A stretch of 64,000 nucleotides of DNA from Allomyces arbusculus (taxonomy: Eukaryota; Blastocladiomycota; Blastocladiomycetes; Blastocladiales; Blastocladiaceae): assembly GCA_027604705.1 (NCBI GenBank), contig JADHYV010000022.1, positions 186,001-250,000 on the forward strand, given 5' to 3'. The notes beneath the pieces are model-generated. The model was not told the origin of the DNA. It did not search any database and saw nothing but the letters and a program-made list of their open reading frames with translations. Shown here piece by piece: positions 45,042-53,676 of this stretch. How positions within the stretch are numbered: position 1 is the first letter of the stretch; every line of letters begins with the position of its first letter. A program made the translations under genes and the position numbers.

Positions 45042-46398
45042 ATTTCGATTTCTTTTGCAAAGTGACGTTAACATGGAGGAAAACCAGCTTTTTCTTTTTG
45101 AGGCAAAGAAGGAATTCACAAAGCTGCTATGCTACCATATGCAAAAGAGTATCTACCAAGGCGTTCTCTCCCTGTGGAACGACGCCAAAGCAACACGTAA
45201 AAAGAATCCTAACGGCGAGCACACGCTATACCAAGAGTTTCAATTGAACCTCAAGAAGATCAAGATTTGGAACCACGACATTATCGAGGATGCCTATCAG
45301 CATGTCATCAAAGTTTCAGGTTGCGATTTCCTCGAGGACCTGATCAAAAAAGTGTTTGTATTGAACACGCAGCTCCTTGCATCTGTCGCTCAGAATCAAC
45401 GGCGTATCAAGGTGTACGTGCCCAAGGGGGAAAAGTTTGTTCATCACTGCTATCAAGAATGTGCCAAAGTGTTTTATGAACAGCCCTGGTTATTTGAGGA
45501 CCGGTCAGAATATATCACCAAGGTCGAGCAATCAAAGAACCTGCAGAAAATCTACAAGTTGATCACGTTCTGCATTGAAAACAAAATCAAAACACTACTC
45601 CCGATTAGTGATCTCCTTAAAGACTTTGAGGACGAGACGGACGGTCAAGCCAAGATGGACAAGCTGAGTGACGCCATCAAGCTTCAATCTGAGCAAATGA
45701 CGTCTGTATCCATTCCGCAGACTCTTCCCATCATGGACGGAGAAAGTCCCTTCAAGTCGGATCTGAACCAATATACCAATGGCCAGCAAACCCCTGTTGA
45801 AACCCTCTTTGGGGGCGGTGCCCTGAGTCCTGATGACCTGTCTGATCAATTCAACAGTACGCATCGTCGCCAAACCGATACGTTCGAAAGCCATTCGAAC
45901 ACAGCTCAATCAAACAATACGACAGAAGGGAGTGATGACGACAAAGTCGAAAATGCCAATAGTGAGGAAGCGTATCGTTATGAACCACAAGGGCCGGAAG
46001 AGAAAATCGTCTACTTTGGCAGCACACCTTCGCGAAACGAACCGGAACCAAGCCATGAGGACAAGGATATTTCCATTGAGCCGTATGGCGATGAGTCCAA
46101 ATACAGATACAACACAGTTGACCGCGGTGCCCGTAGTGACCGTAGTGACCGTAGTGACCGTAGTGACCGTAGTGACCGTAGTGAAGACCTTGGTCCCGCA
46201 TCCATCAAGGATACTATACTCGAGGATAATTCTGAAGCGCGTCATGAAATTAATCTGAACGTCTTGTCCGCCGACCATACCGTCTTGCACGCTGGTCGCG
46301 ATGAAGAACCCATGTCGCCCCATGAAAATTCGGAGCACGATTACCAGGAGTCTCGGCTGGAAAACGACGACCATCTCGATTTCTTCAACGCGTTTTAG
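45010..46398 (+). CDS. conserved giant-virus protein with disordered acidic tail
   Basis: The first 220 residues match a family seen in many giant viruses (often listed as DUF5764): LFEAKKEFTKLL, then KIKIWNHDIIEDAY and later KYxLITFCIENKIKTLLPISDLL. The function is unknown; it is a likely virion protein. The remaining ~240 residues are acidic and disordered and include a perfect six-copy RSD repeat. The ATG at 45010 is used; 45073 is an alternative that avoids the overlap. Confidence 0.75.
   Translation: MATNSNERACEFRFLLQSDVNMEENQLFLFEAKKEFTKLLCYHMQKSIYQGVLSLWNDAKATRKKNPNGEHTLYQEFQLNLKKIKIWNHDIIEDAYQHVIKVSGCDFLEDLIKKVFVLNTQLLASVAQNQRRIKVYVPKGEKFVHHCYQECAKVFYEQPWLFEDRSEYITKVEQSKNLQKIYKLITFCIENKIKTLLPISDLLKDFEDETDGQAKMDKLSDAIKLQSEQMTSVSIPQTLPIMDGESPFKSDLNQYTNGQQTPVETLFGGGALSPDDLSDQFNSTHRRQTDTFESHSNTAQSNNTTEGSDDDKVENANSEEAYRYEPQGPEEKIVYFGSTPSRNEPEPSHEDKDISIEPYGDESKYRYNTVDRGARSDRSDRSDRSDRSDRSEDLGPASIKDTILEDNSEARHEINLNVLSADHTVLHAGRDEEPMSPHENSEHDYQESRLENDDHLDFFNAF
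46132..46185 (+). repeat. six-copy 9-base tandem repeat
   Basis: CGTAGTGAC is repeated six times without a gap (the last copy ends in A), encoding a run of Arg-Ser-Asp. Multiples of three keep the frame. The number of copies is likely to vary between isolates. Confidence 0.9.
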
Positions 46399-46439
46399 AC
46401 GACAATATTTTTCGGGTTTGAATATAATTCATTTTCAAC

Positions 46440-46673
46440 ATGAACAAGCTGCTACAGCTTTTGACGTCGCATCCTGTATATCTCACGGCTGCGGCGGCAA
46501 TTGCATCCATTGTTTGGTTTACCATGAACCACAAGCAACAATCGGATCGGTTCCCTGTGGTTTTGAAGCACGCAACGTTTTCGACCGTCGTGGTCGCTCT
46601 ATCGCTATGGATTGTATCCATGAAACCGCAAACCATTACCGAAAAGATGTTCGTGGGTCCAGCTGATTTCTAA
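46440..46673 (+). CDS. small two-segment membrane protein
   Basis: A 77-residue protein with two hydrophobic stretches (YLTAAAAIASIVWFTM and FSTVVVALSLWIVSM) and a polar end (EKMFVGPADF). It resembles small virion inner-membrane proteins by shape only. Confidence 0.55.
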   Translation: MNKLLQLLTSHPVYLTAAAAIASIVWFTMNHKQQSDRFPVVLKHATFSTVVVALSLWIVSMKPQTITEKMFVGPADF

Positions 46674-46710
46674 ACAGCAAATATTTTTTTCTCAGCTAAG
46701 AATAAACAAA

Positions 46711-46980
46711 ATGCCAAAGACAAAGTCGCGCTCAGCGTCTCGCTCAAAACCCAAGTCGCGTTCCAAGTCGCGTTCCAAGTCGATTTCTAAGGCTCGCTCT
46801 GGCTCCCGTTCAAGTTCAGGCACATTCAAGTCGTATTGTTTTGGATGCAAGAAGCATACCACTTCCAAAGCAACACGCACGTTTGTCAAGGCTCTCAAGA
46901 ACAAGATTAAGATGAAGTTTATTTGCGGCTCTTGCACAAAGTGCGGTACACGCACTTGCAGTATCGTTGGCAAGGTCTGA
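46711..46980 (+). CDS. Ser/Arg-repeat protein with zinc-ribbon-like end
   Basis: The 89-residue protein opens with about 35 residues of alternating Ser, Arg and Lys (SRSKSRSKSISKARSGSRSS), followed by a four-Cys domain: YCFGCKKHT and KFICGSCTKCGTRTC. The Cys part resembles the short zinc ribbons common in giant viruses (DUF5679-like). The SR part could be phosphorylated and bind RNA or DNA. Confidence 0.65.
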   Translation: MPKTKSRSASRSKPKSRSKSRSKSISKARSGSRSSSGTFKSYCFGCKKHTTSKATRTFVKALKNKIKMKFICGSCTKCGTRTCSIVGKV

Positions 46981-47084
46981 GCATTAATTAGTCAATCGCG
47001 AAATCAAAATCGAAAACAATAATTACAAACAGCAATAATCAATCTGCAGCTTCACGCAATCAAACAATCATTACTTGAAGCAAA

Positions 47085-48605
47085 TCACTCATCGTCCAAG
47101 GAGTGAGGGGAGTCGATGTCATTTTCACCCTGCTCCTCCATCACTACGTCGTACGCAGCTGAATGAACCGGGCTGGCGGAAGAAGGCCCCGCGGCAGACG
47201 ACGAGCTGGCGGAAGAAGGCCCCGCGGTAAACGACGAGCTGGCAGAAGAAGGCCCCGCGACAGACGACGAACTGGTGACCGACGAAGACATTTTGCGAGC
47301 ACGCTTGACCGAGCCCTGAACGGTAGGGTTCTTCGACTTGCGCTTGGACGTGGGATTGGTTAAGGGGTTGGCGTCGTTCAGGACCTTGCGCATTCCATCT
47401 GTGCAGCGTCCGTTCTTGAAAAAGATTCCGGTAATGGCGCCGGTGTTCTGGACGAGTTGGACGTGTGTCTCGCCATGCGCAACGATGTCGTCCTTGCACT
47501 TCTCGGCATCCATTTTGGAGACATACTTGTCGACCTGGTCGAGCGTGGTGAGGGAAATGATCTTCTTGTGATTATACGTATTGCCGTTCACGTTTTTAAG
47601 CCGCGGCTCGACCTTGTTGATGATCTCGAACCACTTCTTGACTTGTCGACTGCCAGGGGTCTTCTTCTTATTCAGCACATCATTGATACCGGGCATGTCC
47701 TTGAAGAACAGCTCGTTCGAGATGACGTGAAGTTGAGATTCGCCAATTTCGCACGAGGTATTGATGCGGTCGAGAATTGCGTCGAGAATGACGTGGTGCT
47801 TCTTGTCGACATCGTCAGGCCATTTCGACGCGACCGTATTGACGGGCGAGGTCTCAGCGACCGGCGCGAGCGTCTGGTTCTGGATCGACGCGACGGGCGA
47901 GGTCTCAGCGATAGCCGATGCTGCAGCGGCAGCCGGGGTCACGGCGACGGGCGTGAGCGCCTGGTTCTGGAACGACGCGACCGACGAGGTCACGGCGACG
48001 GGCGTGAGCGGCTGGTTCTGGATCGACGCGACCGACTCAAACGCGGCGGCTTGGTGATGTTCGCCCGTCCGCGCAGCAACAGGAGACGCGCGCGCGGGCA
48101 TGGTCGGCGTGAACAGCACACCCGTGCCATCTTCGTCATCAACGGGCGCCGAGATAACCGTGGTCGACGTGAACAGCACACCCGTGCCATCTTCGTCATC
48201 AACGGGCGCCGAGATAACCGTGGGCGGCGCTTGCGTTGGCATGGCTGGCGCCATCTCTTCAAAGCCAAACAACGACGCCAGCTGGTCCGATGGAATACCT
48301 GGCGTCGTTGGCGTCATCGGCACCATTTCAAACGCCTTCGTGGTAAATCTCAGCTTCGCCACGATCTCGGCATACTTTTCGGACAGGCGTCTGCGGGTCG
48401 TGCACTCGTTTGCCGTCAAGGGCTCGCCCACGATGAGCTTGCGCGCGATGTCGATGAAAGAGTCAAACATGTGCTGGCTCAGGCACTCGCCCTCGGATAG
48501 CCACGAATAGTTGATAGAGTTGAACATGACGACCTGGAGAAAGCTGGGCATCATGGGGGCAATGAGAGCGCCTGGTGTCGTGGCGACACACGTTGGAACA
48601 GACAT
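47085..48605 (-). CDS. repeat-rich hypothetical protein of the accessory island
   Basis: A 506-residue protein unlike its neighbours. The N-terminal ~90 residues and a section at about 270-400 (KHHVILDAILDRINTSCEIG, then VKKWFEIINKVEPRLKN) look globular. The rest is Ala/Ser/Thr/Pro-rich low-complexity: SVASIQNQxLTPVAV-type repeats, a duplicated 20-residue unit and a Ser/Ala/Gly/Pro tail (AGPSSASSS repeats). Codon use is more GC-rich than around it. The ATG at 48605 is used, and a TATA-like GATATAAGAAGG lies about 75 bases upstream on the minus strand. The function is unknown. Confidence 0.7.
   Translation of the reverse strand: MSVPTCVATTPGALIAPMMPSFLQVVMFNSINYSWLSEGECLSQHMFDSFIDIARKLIVGEPLTANECTTRRRLSEKYAEIVAKLRFTTKAFEMVPMTPTTPGIPSDQLASLFGFEEMAPAMPTQAPPTVISAPVDDEDGTGVLFTSTTVISAPVDDEDGTGVLFTPTMPARASPVAARTGEHHQAAAFESVASIQNQPLTPVAVTSSVASFQNQALTPVAVTPAAAAASAIAETSPVASIQNQTLAPVAETSPVNTVASKWPDDVDKKHHVILDAILDRINTSCEIGESQLHVISNELFFKDMPGINDVLNKKKTPGSRQVKKWFEIINKVEPRLKNVNGNTYNHKKIISLTTLDQVDKYVSKMDAEKCKDDIVAHGETHVQLVQNTGAITGIFFKNGRCTDGMRKVLNDANPLTNPTSKRKSKNPTVQGSVKRARKMSSSVTSSSSVAGPSSASSSFTAGPSSASSSSAAGPSSASPVHSAAYDVVMEEQGENDIDSPHSLDDE
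48101..48223. repeat. 60-base direct duplication
   Basis: A 60-base unit occurs twice in a row, with the copies differing at only one base in the compared region. It doubles 20 residues (APVDDEDGTGVLFT plus flanks) in the repeat-rich protein. The high identity suggests a recent event. Confidence 0.9.
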
Positions 48606-48982
48606 GGATGAGAGGGGGTGGAAAGCGGTCAAGACACGGGTGGTGGTGGCCGGAATGAAGATGGGGGATCGGCCTTCTTATATCGCTTCGTCAATCATCG
48701 TTCTTTTTCTGTCACGACTGGCTTTGCACGTCAAGGGACTTTTTGCTGTCGCGGCGCGCCCGCCCCGCCCATGCTGACGCGTGCATGGCCACGATCCTTG
48801 CAGACAGCGCCAGATCCACGCACGCCAAGATGGTTTCTCGATGCTCGGCCGCGATTATCGTTAATTCGGTGCGCGAAGCCAGCTGGTTGGCGTCTGATCC
48901 GCGTCGCTGGACGCGGTACGAACGCTTCGTTCCCCCTTGTTTCCCTCGGCGTGCACTTTCCGTTGGTGGGAAAAACGTTGCC

Positions 48983-49003
48983 ATTGCCGTCCCCAACGGC
49001 AAT
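48983..49003. repeat. 8-bp hairpin
   Basis: ATTGCCGT and ACGGCAAT pair perfectly around a 5-base loop; one more C-G pair extends the stem. It lies in the gene-poor stretch, not next to a stop codon, so its role is open. Confidence 0.6.
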
Positions 49004-49640
49004 GCCATCAAGGGCCCTCATGACGCGTCAATCCAGCCCATGCCCCTTGTTCTCCCAATTCACGCATGTCGTTGTGACGCGTCGTTTATCCGGTGCTCGT
49101 TGTTCTGCACTTGATGTGGCGAAGCAAAGCCACGCGGCGCGTTTTCCTCTGGTTACGCAAAGGGGATTTTACGTTTTCCTGTCAAGTGCAGGACGCGTTT
49201 CAGGGATCACATGGGCAGGCGACGAAGCATTTTCATGAATCACCACCCCAGTACTGCACGCCAACAGCAATAAGCTTCGTGGTGGCGAAATTGGGAGGTG
49301 GCAGCGCATCGAGTGGCTTGGACTCTTCGCGTAGCGCAATATTTCCTGAAACGAACGTGCACCTGGCTCTTTGCCACGCTCAGGGATTAAGCGTTAGGCC
49401 CTTACCAGCTACAGGAAGTTTCCAGGCGCCTGATGTGACACGTGCACTGTATTCGATGCGGTAAAGAGGCTCGAACTGTTCCCTGAATTCATATCAAAGG
49501 CTCCGTTTCCAGTACATCTTAGTAAAGACACCATTGTGGTTACCTTGTAAATGCGTTGAAGTTGTGCAGCTTGACTCTCATTCGCCCCTGAAGTGCAATG
49601 TCTCAGATTCATCAGTCTTGTTCAACCCCATTTTGTCTTG

Positions 49641-49671
49641 CACTTGAAGTGGGCCAATTGCACTTCAAGTG
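49641..49671. repeat. 11-bp inverted repeat before the Fanzor-like gene
   Basis: CACTTGAAGTG and CACTTCAAGTG are inverted around 9 bases, about 75 bases before the gene start. Each arm is itself nearly symmetrical, and TTGCACTT opens both arms. It could be an element end, an operator or part of a guide-RNA structure. Confidence 0.6.
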
Positions 49672-49703
49672 TAGCCATGCCACTGTATCGATTATCCAAA
49701 CGG

Positions 49704-49712
49704 GATAAAAGC
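49704..49712 (+). promoter_or_regulatory. TATA-like element before the Fanzor-like gene
   Basis: GATAAAAGC lies 35-43 bases before the ATG. This differs from the A/T motif used by the core genes. Confidence 0.35.
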
Positions 49713-49746
49713 ACGTCCACCCCGTCTCTCTCTGACCAACACCGCC

Positions 49747-51420
49747 ATGGAGGACCAAGCGAGCGAGGTGGACACTGTCCGCTTCGTCCATTGCCTCCGA
49801 CTCGTCAACACCAAGCTCCAACGCAAGTTCAAGTCGCTCACTCGGGCCATCCATGCCGCCTCCAAGCTCTGTCTCGCTTCCTTTCTCCTTCTCGGACCCG
49901 TTCCAATCAACAAGGACAAGAACCTGCTGGCACCAACGGCCACTGTTGAGGACACCATCGCACCTCAAGTCCTTGCCATCGACCTGTTCCATACCGTGCT
50001 TCTGATTGCACACGAGTCCGAGTCACGACCCACGCCGTTCTGGAACTCGCGCTGCCGCAATGCATCTGCTCGACTATGGACACCTGCCTTTGTCGCTTCT
50101 GGAGACCAGACCCATTGGATCCGCTCGACTCTGAACGAGACCCCGACTGCCATTTTCACTGGCCCGTCTCAAGTGACACCAGTCAATGACCATGTCGAAG
50201 ACCCGACCGAGTCGGTCAAGAGCATCAAGCTCAAGGTCTACCCAACTCCAGAGCAGCAAAAGACGCTGTGCAAGTGGTTTGGCACAGCTCGCTATGTCTA
50301 CAACCGGACGCTCAAGCACATCAAGGACTCGCCTGGCATCAAGTACTCTTTCGAAAACCTGCGCGACCAGTTTGTCCCTGCCAAGGTCTCGTACAAGGTA
50401 TGCCAGTCGTGTGGCGTCGAAGTCAAGTCGAACCGGCGGAAACTCAAGTGCCCTGGCTGCGACTATGACGCCTTTGACACCAACACTGTCCCGAATCCCA
50501 ATATCCAACCATGGGAGGCAGAGACACCAACCAGTGTGCGGGCCCAGGCCATCAATGACCTGGTCAAGGCGTACAAGACGTGCTTTGCCAACAAGCGCAA
50601 TGGCAATATCAAGTCCTTCAATGTCTCGTTTCGGACCAAGAAGGGCGACCAAAGCATCTACATCGAGAAGACGCTGGTCAAGTTCAAGGACCGCCAACTC
50701 TTTGTGTTCCCAAGGCTTCTGGGCCAGCTCCGACTTGGAGGTCGGACACTCAAGAAGTGGGGCAATCGACTCGACTTTTCCAAGGACATGCGTCTTTGCT
50801 GGTCCAAGGGAAGTGGGTACCACTTGTGTGTCCCAATGACCAAGACCATCGTCCCAAGTCAGCCCAAGCAGAGCATGGTCGCACTGGACCCTGGCCTCCG
50901 CAAGTTCATGACGGGCTACTCTGAGTCTGAGTACTTTACGGTCAAGCGCGACATGAGCAAAGTGCTCAAGCTGCGCGCCAAGATTGTGCTGCTGCAGTCG
51001 CTGCGGGCCAAGCACAAGCTCAGCAACAAGACCAAGGTCGCCAAGCTGTTCACTCGACTGGGTCACTTGACAGACGACCTGCACTGGAAGACGATCACGT
51101 ACCTGACGACCCGGTACACCGACATTCTCCTCCCGTCCTTCGAAAGCCAAGACATGATGCGCGGGTTCAGAAACCGGTCAAACAACCGCAACTTTAGTGA
51201 ACTCAAGTTTTACCTGTTCAAGTGCCGTCTGGTTCACAAGGCCGAGGAACGCGGCGTGCGCGTGTACATTGTCAATGAGGCGTACACCAGCAAGACTTGT
51301 ACAGTGTGCGGGTGCATCAACAACGTCGCTGGCATGGAGGTCATCAAGTGCACCCAGTGCCACACAACCATTGACCGCGATGTCAATGGCGCACGCAACA
51401 TCTACCTCAAGCATGTCTGA
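49747..51420 (+). CDS. Fanzor/TnpB-like RNA-guided nuclease
   Basis: The 557-residue protein carries a TnpB core from about residue 160: an OrfB opening (KLKVYPTPEQQKTLCKWFG), RuvC-I Asp in ALDPGLRKFM (D381), RuvC-II Glu in VNEAYTSKTC (E511), a C4 zinc ribbon (C518, C521, C535, C538) and RuvC-III in DRDVNGARNI (D543/D545). All catalytic residues are present, so it looks active. Such proteins in giant viruses are Fanzor2-type relatives of IS607/IS605 TnpB and cut DNA under guidance of an RNA from the element end. Unusual points: an N-terminal extension of ~160 residues, a second Cys cluster (C219, C222, C235, C238) and no recombinase gene beside it. Confidence 0.88.
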   Translation: MEDQASEVDTVRFVHCLRLVNTKLQRKFKSLTRAIHAASKLCLASFLLLGPVPINKDKNLLAPTATVEDTIAPQVLAIDLFHTVLLIAHESESRPTPFWNSRCRNASARLWTPAFVASGDQTHWIRSTLNETPTAIFTGPSQVTPVNDHVEDPTESVKSIKLKVYPTPEQQKTLCKWFGTARYVYNRTLKHIKDSPGIKYSFENLRDQFVPAKVSYKVCQSCGVEVKSNRRKLKCPGCDYDAFDTNTVPNPNIQPWEAETPTSVRAQAINDLVKAYKTCFANKRNGNIKSFNVSFRTKKGDQSIYIEKTLVKFKDRQLFVFPRLLGQLRLGGRTLKKWGNRLDFSKDMRLCWSKGSGYHLCVPMTKTIVPSQPKQSMVALDPGLRKFMTGYSESEYFTVKRDMSKVLKLRAKIVLLQSLRAKHKLSNKTKVAKLFTRLGHLTDDLHWKTITYLTTRYTDILLPSFESQDMMRGFRNRSNNRNFSELKFYLFKCRLVHKAEERGVRVYIVNEAYTSKTCTVCGCINNVAGMEVIKCTQCHTTIDRDVNGARNIYLKHV

Positions 51421-52314
51421 CCAAGTCAGACCCGTTCTCGTTCATGGGCGGTGAAAGAGCTCCTTTGGGTACGTTTCTTTCGTTTTCATTTGCATCGACT
51501 TTGATTCATTTACTAACTCTCGTCGCTTTTACAACAATTTGGTAGGGTTTTATGAACGGACGTGCTCATTCTTCTCTACGTTGCAGTTGACGAATCTTGA
51601 ACGCCACCGCATTTTTCCCGAGAAACGGGTCCAGAGAGTGTCCTAAATTGGCTTTGATGGTAAATGGTCGCGTTCGCTTGCGGCGGGCAACGAAGCATCG
51701 ACGGGTCGAGTCAATCTGGTGCAGAAGCTGATTGGAACTGGTGTCTCTGTCGCATGGCTCGGTGATGTAAGCACCTGTTGTCATTCTCCATAAAACCAGA
51801 ACCTGAAGAGCGACCGCAAATGCCTTCACTTTCGTGTTAAGACCCAAATCGGACTGCTCATTGGAGAGTCCCGAACGGTTGAAACCGCCCCGGGAAAAGC
51901 CCAGTCATCCGGAGATCCAGACCTATCCGCAGCAGAGTCGAGAGTCGTTTTTCGTATGCTGACGCTGGCACAGGAACATCGTACGGCGCCATTCATGGAA
52001 CGCCGCCGCACTGAATCGAGAGTTGCAGACAGCAGTAATGCAAGTTACCAGTTCGGTGCGAGTGTGCAAACAGAATGTGGTGGTCGGAATGGACAGTTGG
52101 TTTGGTGCAGACCCGTGGTTCCTGTTCCATTTGAGTGGTTCGATGAGTAGCAAGAAAACGTCACCATCTTGAACGAACATGATCGGGCGGTCAGGGCCGA
52201 CAGGGCTGCGGTGCACAACATTCACGTGACAATTACGTAATAGGCCGTGTCAGCCCCAGCACCAGGTTTTGCACTTTCACAAGATGTCAAATAGAGTGAT
52301 TATTCAAACGAAAA
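51421..52314. other. gene-poor stretch right of the Fanzor-like gene
   Basis: About 0.9 kb without a convincing gene. Short minus-strand frames at 51566-51847 and 51923-52225 have weakly protein-like translations but no family or promoter. The first 100-200 bases after the nuclease stop are where a guide RNA would be expected. An ATTACGTAAT palindrome lies at about 52233-52242. Confidence 0.55.
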
Positions 52315-52941
52315 TTAAACAACGGCCAGCCCGGAATACTTGAGCAAATGGTAGCATGCCCACGACTTGGCAACCTCCTCACCAAACACGTATGCAATCA
52401 GCACTGGGAAGAAAAGCCCAGTAATTTGCTTGTGGAATGCAAGTTCAGCAATCGACGGACTGACCATGGCGTAGTAACTAATGACGATGGACACGCCCAT
52501 GAACCGAAGAAGGCTTTCAAGAAAGCCAAACAAGGATCTGCCCAACGACAGATCATCGCGCGTCACGGAAATCCTGCAATTGGAAATCAGAGCGCGCAAA
52601 TTCCAAAAGCTTTCAGTGCTTTCGCGAAACGATTCGCGCATGTACAACGCAAACGTGTGCTTGGTCAGGTTTATGTAAATCAGCGTTGCCTCGCGGTAGT
52701 CGCGTTCAGTTTGCTCACATGGTCGGTCGTGCTGCAAACCAACTTCCATTGTGCTTGTTGGCACATCTGGAACAGTTGGTTGCAAGTTGAGTTCGTTGCA
52801 CCCATTGGACACTTGCATCGAAATCTCAGACTTCCTCTCGGAACTGATTGAGCTCAGGGAATCATTGTCTTGGTCAGTGAGGTAAGCCGCAGAAAACGGG
52901 GCAATGGAGCGAATCGAGTGGACCGAGGCAGTCATGTTCAT
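52315..52941 (-). CDS. membrane protein, possible choline-transporter-like (SLC44) end
   Basis: The 208-residue protein has a polar N-terminal half and two or three hydrophobic segments in the second half. The order SFWNLRALISN-C-R, then LFGFLESLLRFMGV, then ITGLFFPVLIAYVFGEEVAKSW, is similar to the last membrane segments of eukaryotic choline-transporter-like proteins (NvlRv...FLlFLgKll...lP...aYl-iA-x-x-F). This is a weak resemblance. If right, it is only the end of such a transporter, perhaps taken from a host. ATGs at 52941 and 52935 are possible. Confidence 0.45.
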   Translation of the reverse strand: MNMTASVHSIRSIAPFSAAYLTDQDNDSLSSISSERKSEISMQVSNGCNELNLQPTVPDVPTSTMEVGLQHDRPCEQTERDYREATLIYINLTKHTFALYMRESFRESTESFWNLRALISNCRISVTRDDLSLGRSLFGFLESLLRFMGVSIVISYYAMVSPSIAELAFHKQITGLFFPVLIAYVFGEEVAKSWACYHLLKYSGLAVV

Positions 52942-53033
52942 GGCGCAAAGTAGGGCTCGTCTTTTCGTGCACTGGCGATATTCATATCGCAAGAGTCATC
53001 GATAAACTAAATTTTTTCCTTGCATATAGTAAA

Positions 53034-53609
53034 ATGACTTTTAAACCTTATTACGGACAATGCGTTGTTGGCGTCAGCGGTCCTCTCGTTGGCTGCTACG
53101 TCCATGGCAAAAATGGCAAATGGAAGGCTGCGCACAGTAAAGTTGGATGGGCACTTCACGGTGGGCTCCAACGCATGGTGTACGACATGTACTACGACAC
53201 GGCAGTTCGCGACTACTGGTGGAACGCTGCCATGAACACCTCCAAAGGTTTTTCTCCATCAGCCAAGGGCCGGACCGTTTATCTTGCGGACGAGGTCTGG
53301 TACAACTCTGAGCGCAAAGAAGCAATCCGTAAAGCGCTTCCCGATGCCACATTGGCTCGGTATAGCGGCACCACGCTCAAGAATGGAGATATGGTGGTCA
53401 AGCTCCTGAATGAAAAGGACACTGTGTCAGAGATTTATTCCCTGGCAGTGACCAAGAATGGGGTTCCAGACGAAAAAGTCGACCAATCGCTTGTGGTAAC
53501 ACTTGTTCCCTCAACAGTCAAGTCATGGGCAGCTCCTGCTCCTGGTTCGCCAGTCCCGCCAGAAACTGTCCCCTCTCCATCGACCATGGGTTTCCATGTG
53601 CCACTGTAA
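53034..53609 (+). CDS. hypothetical protein, 191 aa
   Basis: Not recognised. The N-terminal 140 residues are aromatic-rich with many Tyr and Trp (DYWWNAAM), and the last 40 are Pro/Ser/Val-rich. It starts right after a TATAGTAAA stretch. No membrane segment. Confidence 0.6.
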   Translation: MTFKPYYGQCVVGVSGPLVGCYVHGKNGKWKAAHSKVGWALHGGLQRMVYDMYYDTAVRDYWWNAAMNTSKGFSPSAKGRTVYLADEVWYNSERKEAIRKALPDATLARYSGTTLKNGDMVVKLLNEKDTVSEIYSLAVTKNGVPDEKVDQSLVVTLVPSTVKSWAAPAPGSPVPPETVPSPSTMGFHVPL

Positions 53610-53676
53610 CGTACTAATATCGATACTTTAACATTGTCAAATACTTCCTTTGCCCAGCAAGTTGTCCTCCATCAAC

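Larger units (their letters stand above)
48606..49746. other. gene-poor stretch left of the Fanzor-like gene
   Basis: About 1.1 kb with no convincing gene. Open frames exist on both strands but their translations are rich in Arg, Pro, Cys and Ser, typical of chance frames in GC-rich DNA. The stretch is more GC-rich than the rest and holds a hairpin at 48983-49003 and an inverted repeat at 49641-49671. It could be part of a mobile element or an eroded gene. Confidence 0.6.

Noticed and set aside
47457-48500. A 347-codon open frame on the plus strand
   Set aside because: It is antisense to the repeat-rich gene; its Arg/Asp-rich translation mirrors the repeats and has no start context.
48618-49238. 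A 206-codon frame in the gene-poor stretch
   Set aside because: The translation is Arg/Pro/Ser-rich with no motif and has no promoter; it looks like a chance frame in GC-rich DNA.
50074-51150. A 358-codon open frame on the minus strand
   Set aside because: It is antisense to the nuclease gene, whose RuvC and zinc motifs are unmistakable; the antisense translation has no motif.
49747-51420. Reading the nuclease as a CRISPR Cas12 effector
   Set aside because: The size, the ribbon position and the OrfB opening fit TnpB/Fanzor; there is no repeat array or Cas1/Cas2 nearby.
51566-52225. Two minus-strand frames right of the nuclease
   Set aside because: Weakly protein-like, but no family, promoter or conserved motif; kept only as part of the gene-poor stretch.
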